This document shows positions 1 through 7,255 of a stretch of DNA of 64,000 nucleotides, one piece after another; the first letter of the stretch is position 1, and each line of letters begins with the position of its first letter. Made by a program: the position numbers and the translations under genes. The stretch comes from Microbacterium elymi (lineage in GTDB: Bacteria > Actinomycetota > Actinomycetes > Actinomycetales > Microbacteriaceae). The DNA is taken from positions 3,100,001-3,164,000 of the forward strand of contig NZ_CP091139.2 of the NCBI RefSeq assembly GCF_021582895.2, written 5' to 3'. The notes beneath the pieces are model-generated. The model was not told the origin of the DNA. It saw only the letters and a program-made list of their open reading frames with translations, and searched no databases.

Positions 1-356
1 CGATCGGGTCGGGCACGGTGGAGGCCTCGCGGAACGCGAGCTTGCAGCGAACGCAGGCCGTCCCGCAGGGGAGCGGCGTGGGCGCTGCTGATCTCGGGCG
101 ATCCGGCGGTGATGAGCCCCGCCAGGGCGTTGATGAGCTTGCGCGCCTCATCCAGATCGAGCTGGGCGTCAGGGTCGTCGGCCAGGCCGAGTTTGACCGC
201 GGCGGCGCTCATCAGGTGCACGGCCGCGGTGGTGATGATCTCCACGGCCGGCACGTCGGCGATGTCGCGGGTCGCCGCTGAGGCGCGCTGCTCCTGCTCT
301 TCCCACTGGGCCTGGCGCGCGGCATCCCGCTCGAACTCGTCCGGAATCGTGTTCAC
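1..356 (-). CDS. DUF1844 family protein, 3' end outside window
   Basis: Small cytosolic protein of the actinobacterial DUF1844 family, with no established biochemical role. It starts at a GTG and reads NTIPDEFERDAARQAQWEEQ at the N-terminus. A helical stretch follows, containing VEIITTAAVHLMSAAAVKLG and then LDEARKLINALAGLI, which is typical of this family. The gene is divergent from infC, an arrangement I recall from other actinobacteria. The last readable part is shifted: a GCTTGC at 40-45 (plus strand) stands where GCTGC restores a frame reading LRSLQLAFREAS. The C-terminus lies beyond the left edge. The family call is from memory of the pattern; the coding assignment itself is secure. Confidence 0.75.
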   Translation of the reverse strand, partial: MNTIPDEFERDAARQAQWEEQEQRASAATRDIADVPAVEIITTAAVHLMSAAAVKLGLADDPDAQLDLDEARKLINALAGLITAGSPEISSAHAAPLRDGLRSLQARVPRGLHRARPD

Positions 357-370
357 GTCGTACTCTCTGC

Positions 371-405
371 TAAACTTGGGCGGGCTCCGGAGTGTTCTGC
401 TCCGG
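371..405 (+). promoter_or_regulatory. infC promoter -10 candidate and leader hairpin
   Basis: TAAACT at 371-376, preceded by TGC (extended -10 type), is a good -10 box for infC. It is followed by a hairpin with stem CCGGAG (387-392) and CTCCGG (400-405) around a 7-nt loop, with no T run. The transcript would have a leader of about 210 nt before the infC start at 596. Apart from this hairpin I see no gene in 357-595. A role in control of the infC-rpmI-rplT transcript is inference. Confidence 0.4.
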
Positions 406-595
406 AATGAAAGAGGATCACATCCCACCCGCGCTTGCCGTTCCAGGCTACCGGGTCGAGAGCACTCCGCCGCCGCGAGGCGGTTGTCCGGGTGCGAGAG
501 CCGGTGCGTAGGCGCCGTGCGGGTGGAGTGGGCCGATTTCACCGCGATGCATCAGCATTGCGAAGCCATTCCACCGCACGAAAGAGGAGTTCCGC

Positions 596-1219
596 ATCAG
601 CGATCCCCGCACCAACGAGCGCATCCGCGTCCCCGAGGTCCGTCTCGTCGGACCCAACGGTGAGCAGGTCGGCGTCGTCGCCATCCAGGTCGCGCAACGA
701 CTGGCACAGGAGGCCGACCTCGATCTGGTCGAGGTTGCGCCCAATTCGAAGCCTCCCGTCGTCAAGATCATGGACTTCGGGAAGTTCAAGTACGAGGCTG
801 CGCAGAAGGCCAAGGAGGCCCGGCGCAATCAGGCCAACACCATCCTCAAAGAGGTGCGGTTCCGCCTGAAGATCGAGGCGCACGATTACACCACCAAGCT
901 CAAGCGCGCCGAGGGGTTCCTCGAGGCCGGCGACAAGGTCAAGGCGATGATCCTGTTCCGCGGCCGTGAGCAGTCGCGTCCGGAGCTCGGCGTCCGCCTG
1001 CTCCGTCGGTTCGCCGAGGACGTCGCCGAGCTCGGCACCGTCGAGTCGACCCCGCGCATCGACGGGCGGAACATGGTCATGGTGATCGCTCCGCACAAGA
1101 ACAAGTCCGAGGTCAAGACCGAGCAGAACGCGCAGCGCGCCGCCCACAAGGCCGCCGCCCGCGAAGCCAAGGCCGGGACGCCCGGCACGTCGGAAGCCCC
1201 CGCGGCAGACGCCGAATAG
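596..1219 (+). CDS. infC: Translation initiation factor IF-3, ATC start codon
   Basis: IF-3 binds the 30S subunit, keeps the subunits apart and checks initiator tRNA pairing. The protein is about 207 aa. It begins [18 protein letters not shown] (N-domain), has the linker [15 protein letters not shown], and then the C-domain with [14 protein letters not shown] and MVMVIAPHK. There is no in-frame ATG, GTG or TTG before codon 59. A strong ribosome site AAAGAGGAG (581-589) lies 6 nt before ATC at 596, exactly where the conserved N-terminus starts. I therefore place the start at ATC. A rare start codon is a known hallmark of infC (AUU in E. coli), where IF-3 represses its own mRNA by discriminating against it. 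First gene of infC-rpmI-rplT. Confidence 0.93.
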   Translation: MSDPRTNERIRVPEVRLVGPNGEQVGVVAIQVAQRLAQEADLDLVEVAPNSKPPVVKIMDFGKFKYEAAQKAKEARRNQANTILKEVRFRLKIEAHDYTTKLKRAEGFLEAGDKVKAMILFRGREQSRPELGVRLLRRFAEDVAELGTVESTPRIDGRNMVMVIAPHKNKSEVKTEQNAQRAAHKAAAREAKAGTPGTSEAPAADAE

Positions 1220-1229
1220 GCCCCCAAGC

Positions 1230-1266
1230 TCCCGCGACGCGGGATGACCATTCCCGCATCGCGGGA
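1230..1266 (+). promoter_or_regulatory. Two tandem stem-loops between infC and rpmI
   Basis: Two near-identical hairpins lie back to back. TCCCGC-gac-GCGGGA is at 1230-1244 and TCCCGC-atc-GCGGGA at 1252-1266. Both have perfect 6-bp stems and 3-nt loops. They sit between the infC stop and the rpmI ribosome site. No T run follows, so a plain terminator is unlikely. mRNA processing, stability or ribosomal-protein feedback are possible roles (inference). Confidence 0.5.
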
Positions 1267-1287
1267 TGCACCACGAAGGAAGAGAAG

Positions 1288-1482
1288 ATGCCGAAGCAGA
1301 AGACGAACTCGAGCGCCAAGAAGCGCTTCAAGGTCACCGGGAGCGGAAAGATCATGAAGCAGCAGTCGGGCATGCGCCACAACCTCGAGGTGAAGTCCAG
1401 CCGTCGCACGCGTCGGCTCAACAAGGACGAGGCCATCTCGCCCGCGAACGCGAAGAACATCAAGAAGCTTCTCGGGCGCTGA
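1288..1482 (+). CDS. rpmI: 50S ribosomal protein L35
   Basis: Structural protein of the large ribosomal subunit, 64 aa, the usual length. It is strongly basic, begins [20 protein letters not shown] and ends NIKKLLGR. The Gly-Lys-rich segment [20 protein letters not shown] matches L35. A ribosome site (AGGAAGAGAAG) directly precedes the ATG. It lies between infC and rplT, the universal order of this operon. Confidence 0.97.
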   Translation: MPKQKTNSSAKKRFKVTGSGKIMKQQSGMRHNLEVKSSRRTRRLNKDEAISPANAKNIKKLLGR

Positions 1483-1514
1483 CGCGCGCCGACGCACGAT
1501 AGGAACGAAACGAA

Positions 1515-1894
1515 ATGGCTAGAGTCAAGCGGGCTGTCAACGCCCACAAGAAGCGTCGCGTCATCCTGGAGCGCGCCTCGGGTTACCGGGGTCAGCGTTC
1601 GCGCCTGTACCGCAAGGCGAAGGAGCAGGTCACCCACTCGCTGGTCTACGCGTACCGGGACCGCCGCAAGCGCAAGGGCGAGTTCCGTCGCCTGTGGATC
1701 CAGCGGATCAACGCCGCGAGCCGTCAGAACGGCCTGACCTACAACCGCCTGATGCAGGGTCTGCGTCTGGCCGATGTCCAGGTCGACCGCCGCATGCTGG
1801 CCGAGCTCGCCGTGAACGAGCCCACCGCGTTCGCCTCGCTGGTCGAGACCGCGAAGAAGGCGCTGCCGGAGAACGTGAACGCCCCCAGGCGTGA
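1515..1894 (+). CDS. rplT: 50S ribosomal protein L20 (stop codon masked by a 1-nt loss)
   Basis: L20 binds 23S rRNA early in 50S assembly. It begins [20 protein letters not shown], followed by the long basic helix region and the conserved [20 protein letters not shown] and [10 protein letters not shown]. The C-terminus should read about ENVNAPKA and stop. Here one A appears lost near 1886 (CCCAGG for CCCAAGG). The literal frame therefore runs 25 codons further, through the terminator, to 1970. With the A restored the stop is TGA at 1892-1894, just before the terminator hairpin. Ribosome site AGGAACGAAACGA. Confidence 0.95.
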
Positions 1895-1906
1895 GCTGAC
1901 CCTCCT

Positions 1907-1942
1907 CGAACGGGCGTCCCTCCTCGGAGGGGCGCCCGTTCG
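1907..1942 (+). terminator. Terminator of infC-rpmI-rplT
   Basis: Perfect 10-bp stem CGAACGGGCG / CGCCCGTTCG with a further inner stem (CCCTC/GGAGG). It lies directly after the corrected rplT stop and before the next promoter at 1968. Confidence 0.85.
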
Positions 1943-1967
1943 CCTCTGTGGTTTCGGCGGGCCACCC

Positions 1968-1973
1968 TAGACT
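1968..1973 (+). promoter_or_regulatory. -10 box TAGACT, leaderless start
   Basis: TAGACT lies 6 nt before the GTG start at 1980. The transcript should begin at or next to the start codon, and no Shine-Dalgarno sequence is present. Confidence 0.6.
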
Positions 1974-1979
1974 GAACCC

Positions 1980-2795
1980 GTGCTGGAGAACCCGCGATCC
2001 GCCCGTGCCCGCGCCGTCGCCAAGCTGTCCAAGCGCCGCGTGCGCGACGAGTCCGGTCTCTTCCTGCTGGAGGGGCCGCAGGCCGTCCGCGAGGCGCTCG
2101 CCTTCCGGCCCGACGGGATCGTCGAGCTCTTCGCGACGCCCACCGCCGCCGAGAAGCACGCCGACCTGCGCCGCGCCGCGGATGCGGCCGGGATCGAGCT
2201 GGTCTACACCAGCGAGCAGGTGCTCGAGGCGATGGCCGACACCGTCACGCCGCAGGGGGTGCTCGCGGTGGCGAGGCAGTTCCCGACCCGGGTGCGGGAC
2301 GTGCTCGCGGCATCCCCTCGTCTGATCGCCATCTGCGAGCAGGTGCGCGATCCCGGCAACCTCGGCACCATCATCCGAGCCGCGGACGCGGCGGGGGCGG
2401 ATGCCGTGATCCTGACCGGTCGGACGGTCGACCCGTACAACCCCAAGGTGGTCCGCTCGACCACGGGTTCGCTGTTCCACGTGCCGATCGCGTTCGGCGG
2501 GGACCTCGCCGAGGTGGCGTCCGCGGCGCGCGCGGCGGGCCTGCGGGTCATCGCCGCCGATGTGAAGGGCGACGACCTGCTGGCCGCCCGCGAGTCGGGG
2601 GCGCTGGCCCGTCCGACGGCCTGGCTGTTCGGCAACGAGGCGCGCGGGCTGGACGACGACGCGCTCGCACTGGCCGACGAGGCGCTGCGTCTGCCGATCT
2701 ACGGACGCGCCGAATCGCTGAACCTGGCGACCGCCGCCAGCGTCTGCCTGTACGAGTCGGCATTCGCGCTGCGTGCATCGGTCACGGATCGGTAA
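1980..2795 (+). CDS. TrmH/SpoU-family RNA 2'-O-methyltransferase
   Basis: AdoMet-dependent methylation of a ribose 2'-OH in rRNA or tRNA, by a SPOUT-fold enzyme. The protein is 271 aa. The N-terminal substrate-binding domain includes [17 protein letters not shown]. The SPOUT domain follows with the family motifs: motif 1 in [20 protein letters not shown], motif 2 LFGNEARGL and motif 3 [19 protein letters not shown], the last two forming the knotted AdoMet pocket. The GTG start is supported by the leaderless promoter. Its place downstream of rplT, close to pheST, is a common actinobacterial arrangement. The exact target nucleotide cannot be read from sequence. Confidence 0.9.
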   Translation: MLENPRSARARAVAKLSKRRVRDESGLFLLEGPQAVREALAFRPDGIVELFATPTAAEKHADLRRAADAAGIELVYTSEQVLEAMADTVTPQGVLAVARQFPTRVRDVLAASPRLIAICEQVRDPGNLGTIIRAADAAGADAVILTGRTVDPYNPKVVRSTTGSLFHVPIAFGGDLAEVASAARAAGLRVIAADVKGDDLLAARESGALARPTAWLFGNEARGLDDDALALADEALRLPIYGRAESLNLATAASVCLYESAFALRASVTDR

Positions 2796-2834
2796 ACGTC
2801 ACGCGTGCCCCTCGCGCAACTCCCATCGCACTCA

Positions 2835-2840
2835 TAGGGT
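2835..2840 (+). promoter_or_regulatory. -10 box TAGGGT upstream of gluA
   Basis: TAGGGT lies 6 nt before the gluA ATG at 2847. No ribosome site lies between, so a leaderless mRNA is likely. Confidence 0.5.
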
Positions 2841-2846
2841 GTACCC

Positions 2847-3635
2847 ATGACGATCCCCGATGACCCGGCACCCCCGACGTCGAACATCTCGGTCCGGCGC
2901 GGTGACCCGCTGGTCGTGATCACGGATGTGCAGAAGCACTACGGCGACTTCCAGGCCCTCAAGGACATCGATCTGACCGTCCACCGGGGCGAGGTGGTCG
3001 TCGTCATCGGCCCGTCCGGGTCGGGCAAGTCGACGCTGTGCCGCACGATCAACCGCCTGGAGACGATCACCAGCGGCACCATCACCATCGACGGCGCCGA
3101 GCTGCCCAAGGAGGGCAAGGGACTGGCCGCGCTGCGCAGCGACGTGGGCATGGTGTTCCAGTCGTTCAACCTCTTCTCCCACCTCACGATCCTGGACAAC
3201 GTGACTCTCGGTCCGATCAAGGTCCGCAAGATGAAGAAGTCGGATGCCGTGGCCGAGGCCCGCACCCTGCTCGATCGGGTCGGGGTCGGTCAGCAGGCCG
3301 ACAAGCTCCCCGGCAGCTCTCCGGCGGCCAGCAAGCGCGTCGCGATCGCGCGCGCCCTGGCGATGAACCCCAAGGTGATGCTCTTCGACGAGCCGACCAG
3401 CGCGCTGGACCCGGAGATGATCAACGAGGTGCTCGACGTCATGGTCGGACTCGCGCAGGACGGGATGACCATGATCGTGGTCACCCATGAGATGGGGTTC
3501 GCCCGCAAGGCCGCGGACCGCGTCGTGTTCATGGCCGACGGCCAGATCGTCGAAGAGGCCACACCCGAGGACTTCTTCACCAACCCGCAGTCGGACCGGG
3601 CCAAGGACTTCCTCTCGAAGCTCCTCACCCACTGA
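2847..3635 (+). CDS. gluA: Glutamate/polar amino acid ABC importer, ATP-binding subunit
   Basis: ATPase of an amino acid importer, 262 aa, with its permeases and binding protein directly downstream. Walker A is GPSGSGKST (residues about 53-61), the Q-loop lies in MVFQSFNLF, Walker B is [13 protein letters not shown] and the switch is VVTHEMGF. The signature LSGGQ is absent from the literal frame, which reads [16 protein letters not shown]. In the +1 frame the same bases read QLSGGQQ. One lost C (GGCAGC for GGCCAGC, near 3312) and one extra A (GCAAGC for GCAGC, 3331-3336) cancel out. The ORF stays open while about 8 residues are scrambled. The true protein almost certainly has a normal signature. 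Leaderless start. Confidence 0.93.
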   Translation: MTIPDDPAPPTSNISVRRGDPLVVITDVQKHYGDFQALKDIDLTVHRGEVVVVIGPSGSGKSTLCRTINRLETITSGTITIDGAELPKEGKGLAALRSDVGMVFQSFNLFSHLTILDNVTLGPIKVRKMKKSDAVAEARTLLDRVGVGQQADKLPGSSPAASKRVAIARALAMNPKVMLFDEPTSALDPEMINEVLDVMVGLAQDGMTMIVVTHEMGFARKAADRVVFMADGQIVEEATPEDFFTNPQSDRAKDFLSKLLTH

Positions 3636-3665
3636 CGGCAGTCCCCGCACAAAGGAGAATCACAC

Positions 3666-4568
3666 ATGCGAAAATCACGCATCATCGCGAGCCTGAGCCT
3701 GGCAGCCGTGGCCGCCCTTGCCCTGACGGCGTGCAACAGCGGCACGCCGAGCGACACCGGCAGCGACGGAGGGGCGGCTGCGGAGACTCCGTGGACGGTC
3801 GCGACCGATGTCTCGGTGCCCGACAGCCCGACGTTCGAGCGCATCCAGAAGGCGGACAAGGTCACGATCGGCGTGAAGGAAGACCAGCCGGGGCTGGGCT
3901 ACCTGGACACCACCACCGGCAAGCGCAGCGGATTCGACATCGACATCGCGCGCTGGATGGCGGCATCCCTCGGCTACGGCGAGGACAAGATCGACTTCAA
4001 GCCGATCGCCTCGGCCAACCGCGAGCAGTCCATCGTGAACGGCGACATCGACTTCTACGTGGGCACCTACTCGATCACGGACAAGCGCAAGGAGCAGATC
4101 TCGTTCGCCGGCCCGTACTTCATCACCGGTCAGGGCCTTCTGGTCGCCAAGGACAACGACAAGATCACCGGCAAGGACTCGCTCACCGCCGATGACGTCG
4201 TCTGCTCGGCCACCGGGTCGACCTCGATCCAGCGGATCAAGGACGAGACCCCGGCCAAGACCAAGGAGTACGACACCTACTCGACCTGCGTGCAGGATCT
4301 GCTGCAGGGACAGGTGGATGCCGTGACCACCGATGAGGCGATCCTCCTCGGCTACGCCGCCCAGGACCCCGACCACCTGAAGACCGTCGGCGACGTCTTC
4401 AGCGAAGAGCGCTACGGCATCGGCCTGGCCAAGAACGATGCCGCGCTGCAGGCGTTCTTCAACAATGTGCTCACCGACGGTCACGACGTGTGGCAGAAGA
4501 TCTTCGACAGCAACCTCGGCGCCTCCGGCGTCAAGTCCACCCAGCCCGAGGTCGACGCCGTCGGCTGA
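3666..4568 (+). CDS. gluB: Glutamate-type ABC importer, substrate-binding lipoprotein
   Basis: Extracytoplasmic lipoprotein that captures the amino acid for the GluCD permease, 300 aa. It has a lipoprotein signal: basic RKSR, a hydrophobic stretch, then lipobox LTAC with lipidated Cys at about residue 23. The mature part is a family 3 solute-binding protein, with KVTIGVKEDQPGLGYLD, SGFDIDIARWMA, DFYVGTYSITDKRK and ISFAGPYFITGQGLL. A strong ribosome site AAAGGAG precedes the ATG. The gene is 30 nt from gluA. Glutamate specificity is inferred from similarity to corynebacterial GluB; another acidic or polar amino acid is possible. Confidence 0.93.
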   Translation: MRKSRIIASLSLAAVAALALTACNSGTPSDTGSDGGAAAETPWTVATDVSVPDSPTFERIQKADKVTIGVKEDQPGLGYLDTTTGKRSGFDIDIARWMAASLGYGEDKIDFKPIASANREQSIVNGDIDFYVGTYSITDKRKEQISFAGPYFITGQGLLVAKDNDKITGKDSLTADDVVCSATGSTSIQRIKDETPAKTKEYDTYSTCVQDLLQGQVDAVTTDEAILLGYAAQDPDHLKTVGDVFSEERYGIGLAKNDAALQAFFNNVLTDGHDVWQKIFDSNLGASGVKSTQPEVDAVG

Positions 4569-4577
4569 TCCGGTCTC

Positions 4578-4607
4578 GGTCGGGCGGCGCGCACGCGTCG
4601 CCCGACC
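4578..4607 (+). promoter_or_regulatory. Hairpin between gluB and gluC
   Basis: Stem GGTCGGGCG / CGCCCGACC (9 bp) with a 12-nt loop, 10 nt after the gluB stop and without a T run. A hairpin 3' of a binding-protein gene commonly stabilises the upstream mRNA or partly stops transcription, so that binding protein exceeds permease. That role is inferred here. Confidence 0.55.
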
Positions 4608-4646
4608 GATCATCCGGATCGACGCAGAAGGGCAGAAGGAGAGCGC

Positions 4647-5330
4647 ATGAGCGACGTCGCCACGCTATGGGTGCAGGCCATCGAGGGCACGCTGGTGCTG
4701 TTCTTCGTCGGCGGGATCCTCGCCCTGGTCCTGGGCGTGATCGTCGGTGCCATGCGGGTCTCGCCGGTGCCGGTGGCACGGGCGGTGGGCACGGTGTACG
4801 TGAACTGGATCCGCAACACCCCCCTGACCCTGGTGATGTTCTTCTTCGCCTTCTGCATCCCGATCCTGCTCGGTCAGCGCATCAGCGCGATAACGCTGGC
4901 CACGGTCGCACTCGGCGTCTACACGGCCACCTACGTGGCCGAGACGATCCGCTCCGGCGTGAACACCGTCCCGGTCGGCCAGGCCGAGGCCGCCCGCGCG
5001 ATCGGCCTGAACTTCGGCCAGGTGATGAGCCTGGTCATCTTCCCGCAGGCCTTCCGCTCGGTGGTCCCACCGATGATGAGCGTGCTGATCGCGCTGCTGA
5101 AGAACACCACCGTGGCGGCCGGCTTCTCGGTGCTGAATCTGGGGTCGGTCACCGCGAACCTCAGCGAGCACCGTGAAGCCGGCGGGAGCGGGAACATCTT
5201 CCTCGAGATGGTCACCGGTGAGAACCAGCTGCTCACGCTCCTGCTCATCGCCGCGATCTTCGTCGTGCTGGTGCTGCTGTTGGCGTGGCTGCAACGCGTG
5301 CTCGAGAAGAAGTGGAGGGTCGAGCGATGA
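4647..5330 (+). CDS. gluC: Glutamate-type ABC importer, permease subunit 1
   Basis: Inner-membrane subunit, 227 aa, of the HisMQ family. Hydrophobic segments include TLVLFFVGGILALVLGVIVG near the N-terminus, TLVMFFFAFCIPILL in the middle and LLLIAAIFVVLVLLLAWL at the C-terminus. The EAA loop that contacts the ATPase is visible as EAARAIGLNFGQVMSLVIFP. Ribosome site AAGGAGAG lies before the ATG. The gene overlaps gluD by 4 nt (ATGA), so the two permeases are translationally coupled and probably form a heterodimer. Confidence 0.93.
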   Translation: MSDVATLWVQAIEGTLVLFFVGGILALVLGVIVGAMRVSPVPVARAVGTVYVNWIRNTPLTLVMFFFAFCIPILLGQRISAITLATVALGVYTATYVAETIRSGVNTVPVGQAEAARAIGLNFGQVMSLVIFPQAFRSVVPPMMSVLIALLKNTTVAAGFSVLNLGSVTANLSEHREAGGSGNIFLEMVTGENQLLTLLLIAAIFVVLVLLLAWLQRVLEKKWRVER

Positions 5331-6201
5331 GCTCCGTCCTGTATGACGTCCCCGGCCCCCGCGCGGTGCTGCGCAACCGCATCCTCGGCGCCATCACGGT
5401 GGTGGTCGTCCTGGTGCTGCTCGGGCTGGTGGTGTGGCGACTGGCCGCGACTGGACAGTTCACCGCGCAGAAGTGGTCGATCTTCACCTACAGCCGTCCT
5501 TGGCTGCTGATTCTGGAAGGACTCGGACACACCCTGGGAGCGTTCGTCGTCGCCGGGATCGGCGCGCTCATCCTCGGCTTCATCCTCGCAGTGGGGCGCT
5601 TGTCCGATCATGCCTGGGTGCGCATCCCGGTGGGATGGATCGTCGAGGTGCTCCGGGCGATCCCGGTCCTGATCTTCATGATGCTGATGTTCTACGGGCT
5701 GCCCGTGATCGGCATCCGGGTCGACCCCTACTACGCGGTCGTGATCGCACTCATCGCCTACAACGGCTCGGTGCTGGCCGAAGCAATCCGCGCAGGTGTG
5801 GAATCGCTGCCGCGCGGCCAGAAGGAGGCCGGGTACGCGATCGGCCTCCGCAAGAACGCCGTGATGCGACTCGTGCCGCTGCCGCAGGCCGTGCGCGCCA
5901 TGATGCCGGTCATCATCTCGCAGCTGGTGGTCGCCCTGAAGGACACCGCACTCGGGTTCATCATCACCTACCCCGAGCTGCTGTATGTCATCAAGCTGCT
6001 GGGCAACCAGATCGAGTTCGGCTCGCCACTCGTGCCGACCGCGATCGTCGGCGGCACCATCTACATCGTGCTGTGCCTCATCCTGTCCTACGTGGCGTAC
6101 CGCGTGGAGAAGAGCACGCGCCGCTCGCCGAAGGTGCCGAAGGGGCGCTGCGCGACGGCGGCCCGACGACCGAGACAGAGGCGATCGCCACGCGCCGGTA
6201 G
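5327..6201 (+). CDS. gluD: Glutamate-type ABC importer, permease subunit 2
   Basis: Second HisMQ-type permease, about 291 aa. The N-terminal membrane segment is ITVVVVLVLLGLVVWRL. The core contains AIPVLIFMMLMFYGLPVIGI, and the EAA loop reads EAGYAIGLRKNAVMRLVPLP. Near the end one G is lost from a G5 run (about 6148). The literal frame goes astray there and ends at 6232. With the G restored the tail reads GALRDGGPTTETEAIATRR and stops at TAG 6199-6201. That stop overlaps the -10 box of pheS. Last gene of gluABCD. Confidence 0.9.
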
Positions 6202-6204
6202 ACT
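6199..6204 (+). promoter_or_regulatory. -10 box TAGACT upstream of pheS
   Basis: TAGACT lies 8 nt before the pheS GTG at 6213 and coincides with the gluD stop codon. This fits a leaderless or near-leaderless pheST transcript. Confidence 0.5.
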
Positions 6205-6212
6205 CGGTTCTC

Positions 6213-7255
6213 GTGTCCGACGACGTTTCTGAGATTTCCCCGAGGCGGTGGATGCCGCCGTCACCGCCGCGCTGGCGGCCATCGCGAGCGCATCCGATAC
6301 GGCCGCGCTGAAGGCCGCACGCGCCGCGCACGCGGCGGAGGGCTCGCCCCTGGCGAAGCTCAACGCACGCATGCGCGAGGTCGCGCCCGAGCACAAGGCC
6401 GAGTTCGGCAAGCTCATCGGGCAGGGCCGCGGCCGGGTCGCCCAGGCGCTCGCCGCGCGCGAGGCCGAGCTCGACGCCGCCGAGACCGCCGCGCGGCTCG
6501 AGGTCGAGCGGGTGGACATCACCGCGGTCGCCGCGCGCGCGAAGGTCGGGGCGCGGCATCCGCTCACGGTGCTGCAGGAGCAGATCGGCGACATCTTCAT
6601 CGGCATGGGCTGGGAGGTCGCCGAAGGCCCCGAGCTCGAGCACGAGTGGTACAACTTCGACGCGCTGAACCTGGACGAGGACCACCCGGCGCGGCAGATG
6701 CAGGACACGTTCTACGTCGATCCGACCGCACGTCATCTGGTGATGCGCACGCAGACCAGCCCGGTGCAGATGCGCTCGATGCTCACCCGCGAGCTGCCGA
6801 TCTACATCATCTCGCCCGGCCGCGTCTTCCGCACCGACGAGTACGACGCCACCCACCTGCCGGTGTTCACCCAGGTCGAGGGACTGGTCGTCGACCGGGG
6901 AATCACGATGGCGCACCTGAAGGGCACGCTCGACCACCTCGCCCGGCAGCTGTTCGGCGCCGAGGCGAAGACCCGGTTGCGCACCAACTACTTCCCGTTC
7001 ACCGAGCCGTCCGCCGAGTTCGACCTGTGGCATCCCACCTTCAAGGGCGGAGCCCGCTGGATCGAGTGGGGCGGGTGCGGCATGGTCAACCCGAATGTGC
7101 TCCGTGCGGCCGGGATCGACCCCGAGGTGTACTCGGGCTTCGCGTTCGGCATCGGCGTCGAGCGGGCGCTGATGTTCCGCAGCGATGTGCAGGACATGCG
7201 CGACATGGCCGAGGGCGATGTCCGCTTCAGCGAGCAGTTCGGGATGGTGGTGTGA
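6213..7255 (+). CDS. pheS: Phenylalanyl-tRNA synthetase alpha subunit
   Basis: Catalytic alpha subunit of the (alpha-beta)2 enzyme that charges tRNA-Phe, about 347 aa. The N-terminal coiled coil covers roughly residues 10-80. Class II motif 2 is in SPGRVFRTDEYDATHLPVFT, and motif 3 is in GFAFGIGVERALM near the C-terminus. I place the start at GTG 6213 (VSDDVSEISPEAVDAA), supported by the promoter just upstream. One C is missing from a run near 6238, so the literal frame appears to start at 6248. The stop overlaps the pheT ATG (ATGA-type), so the subunits are coupled. Confidence 0.93.
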
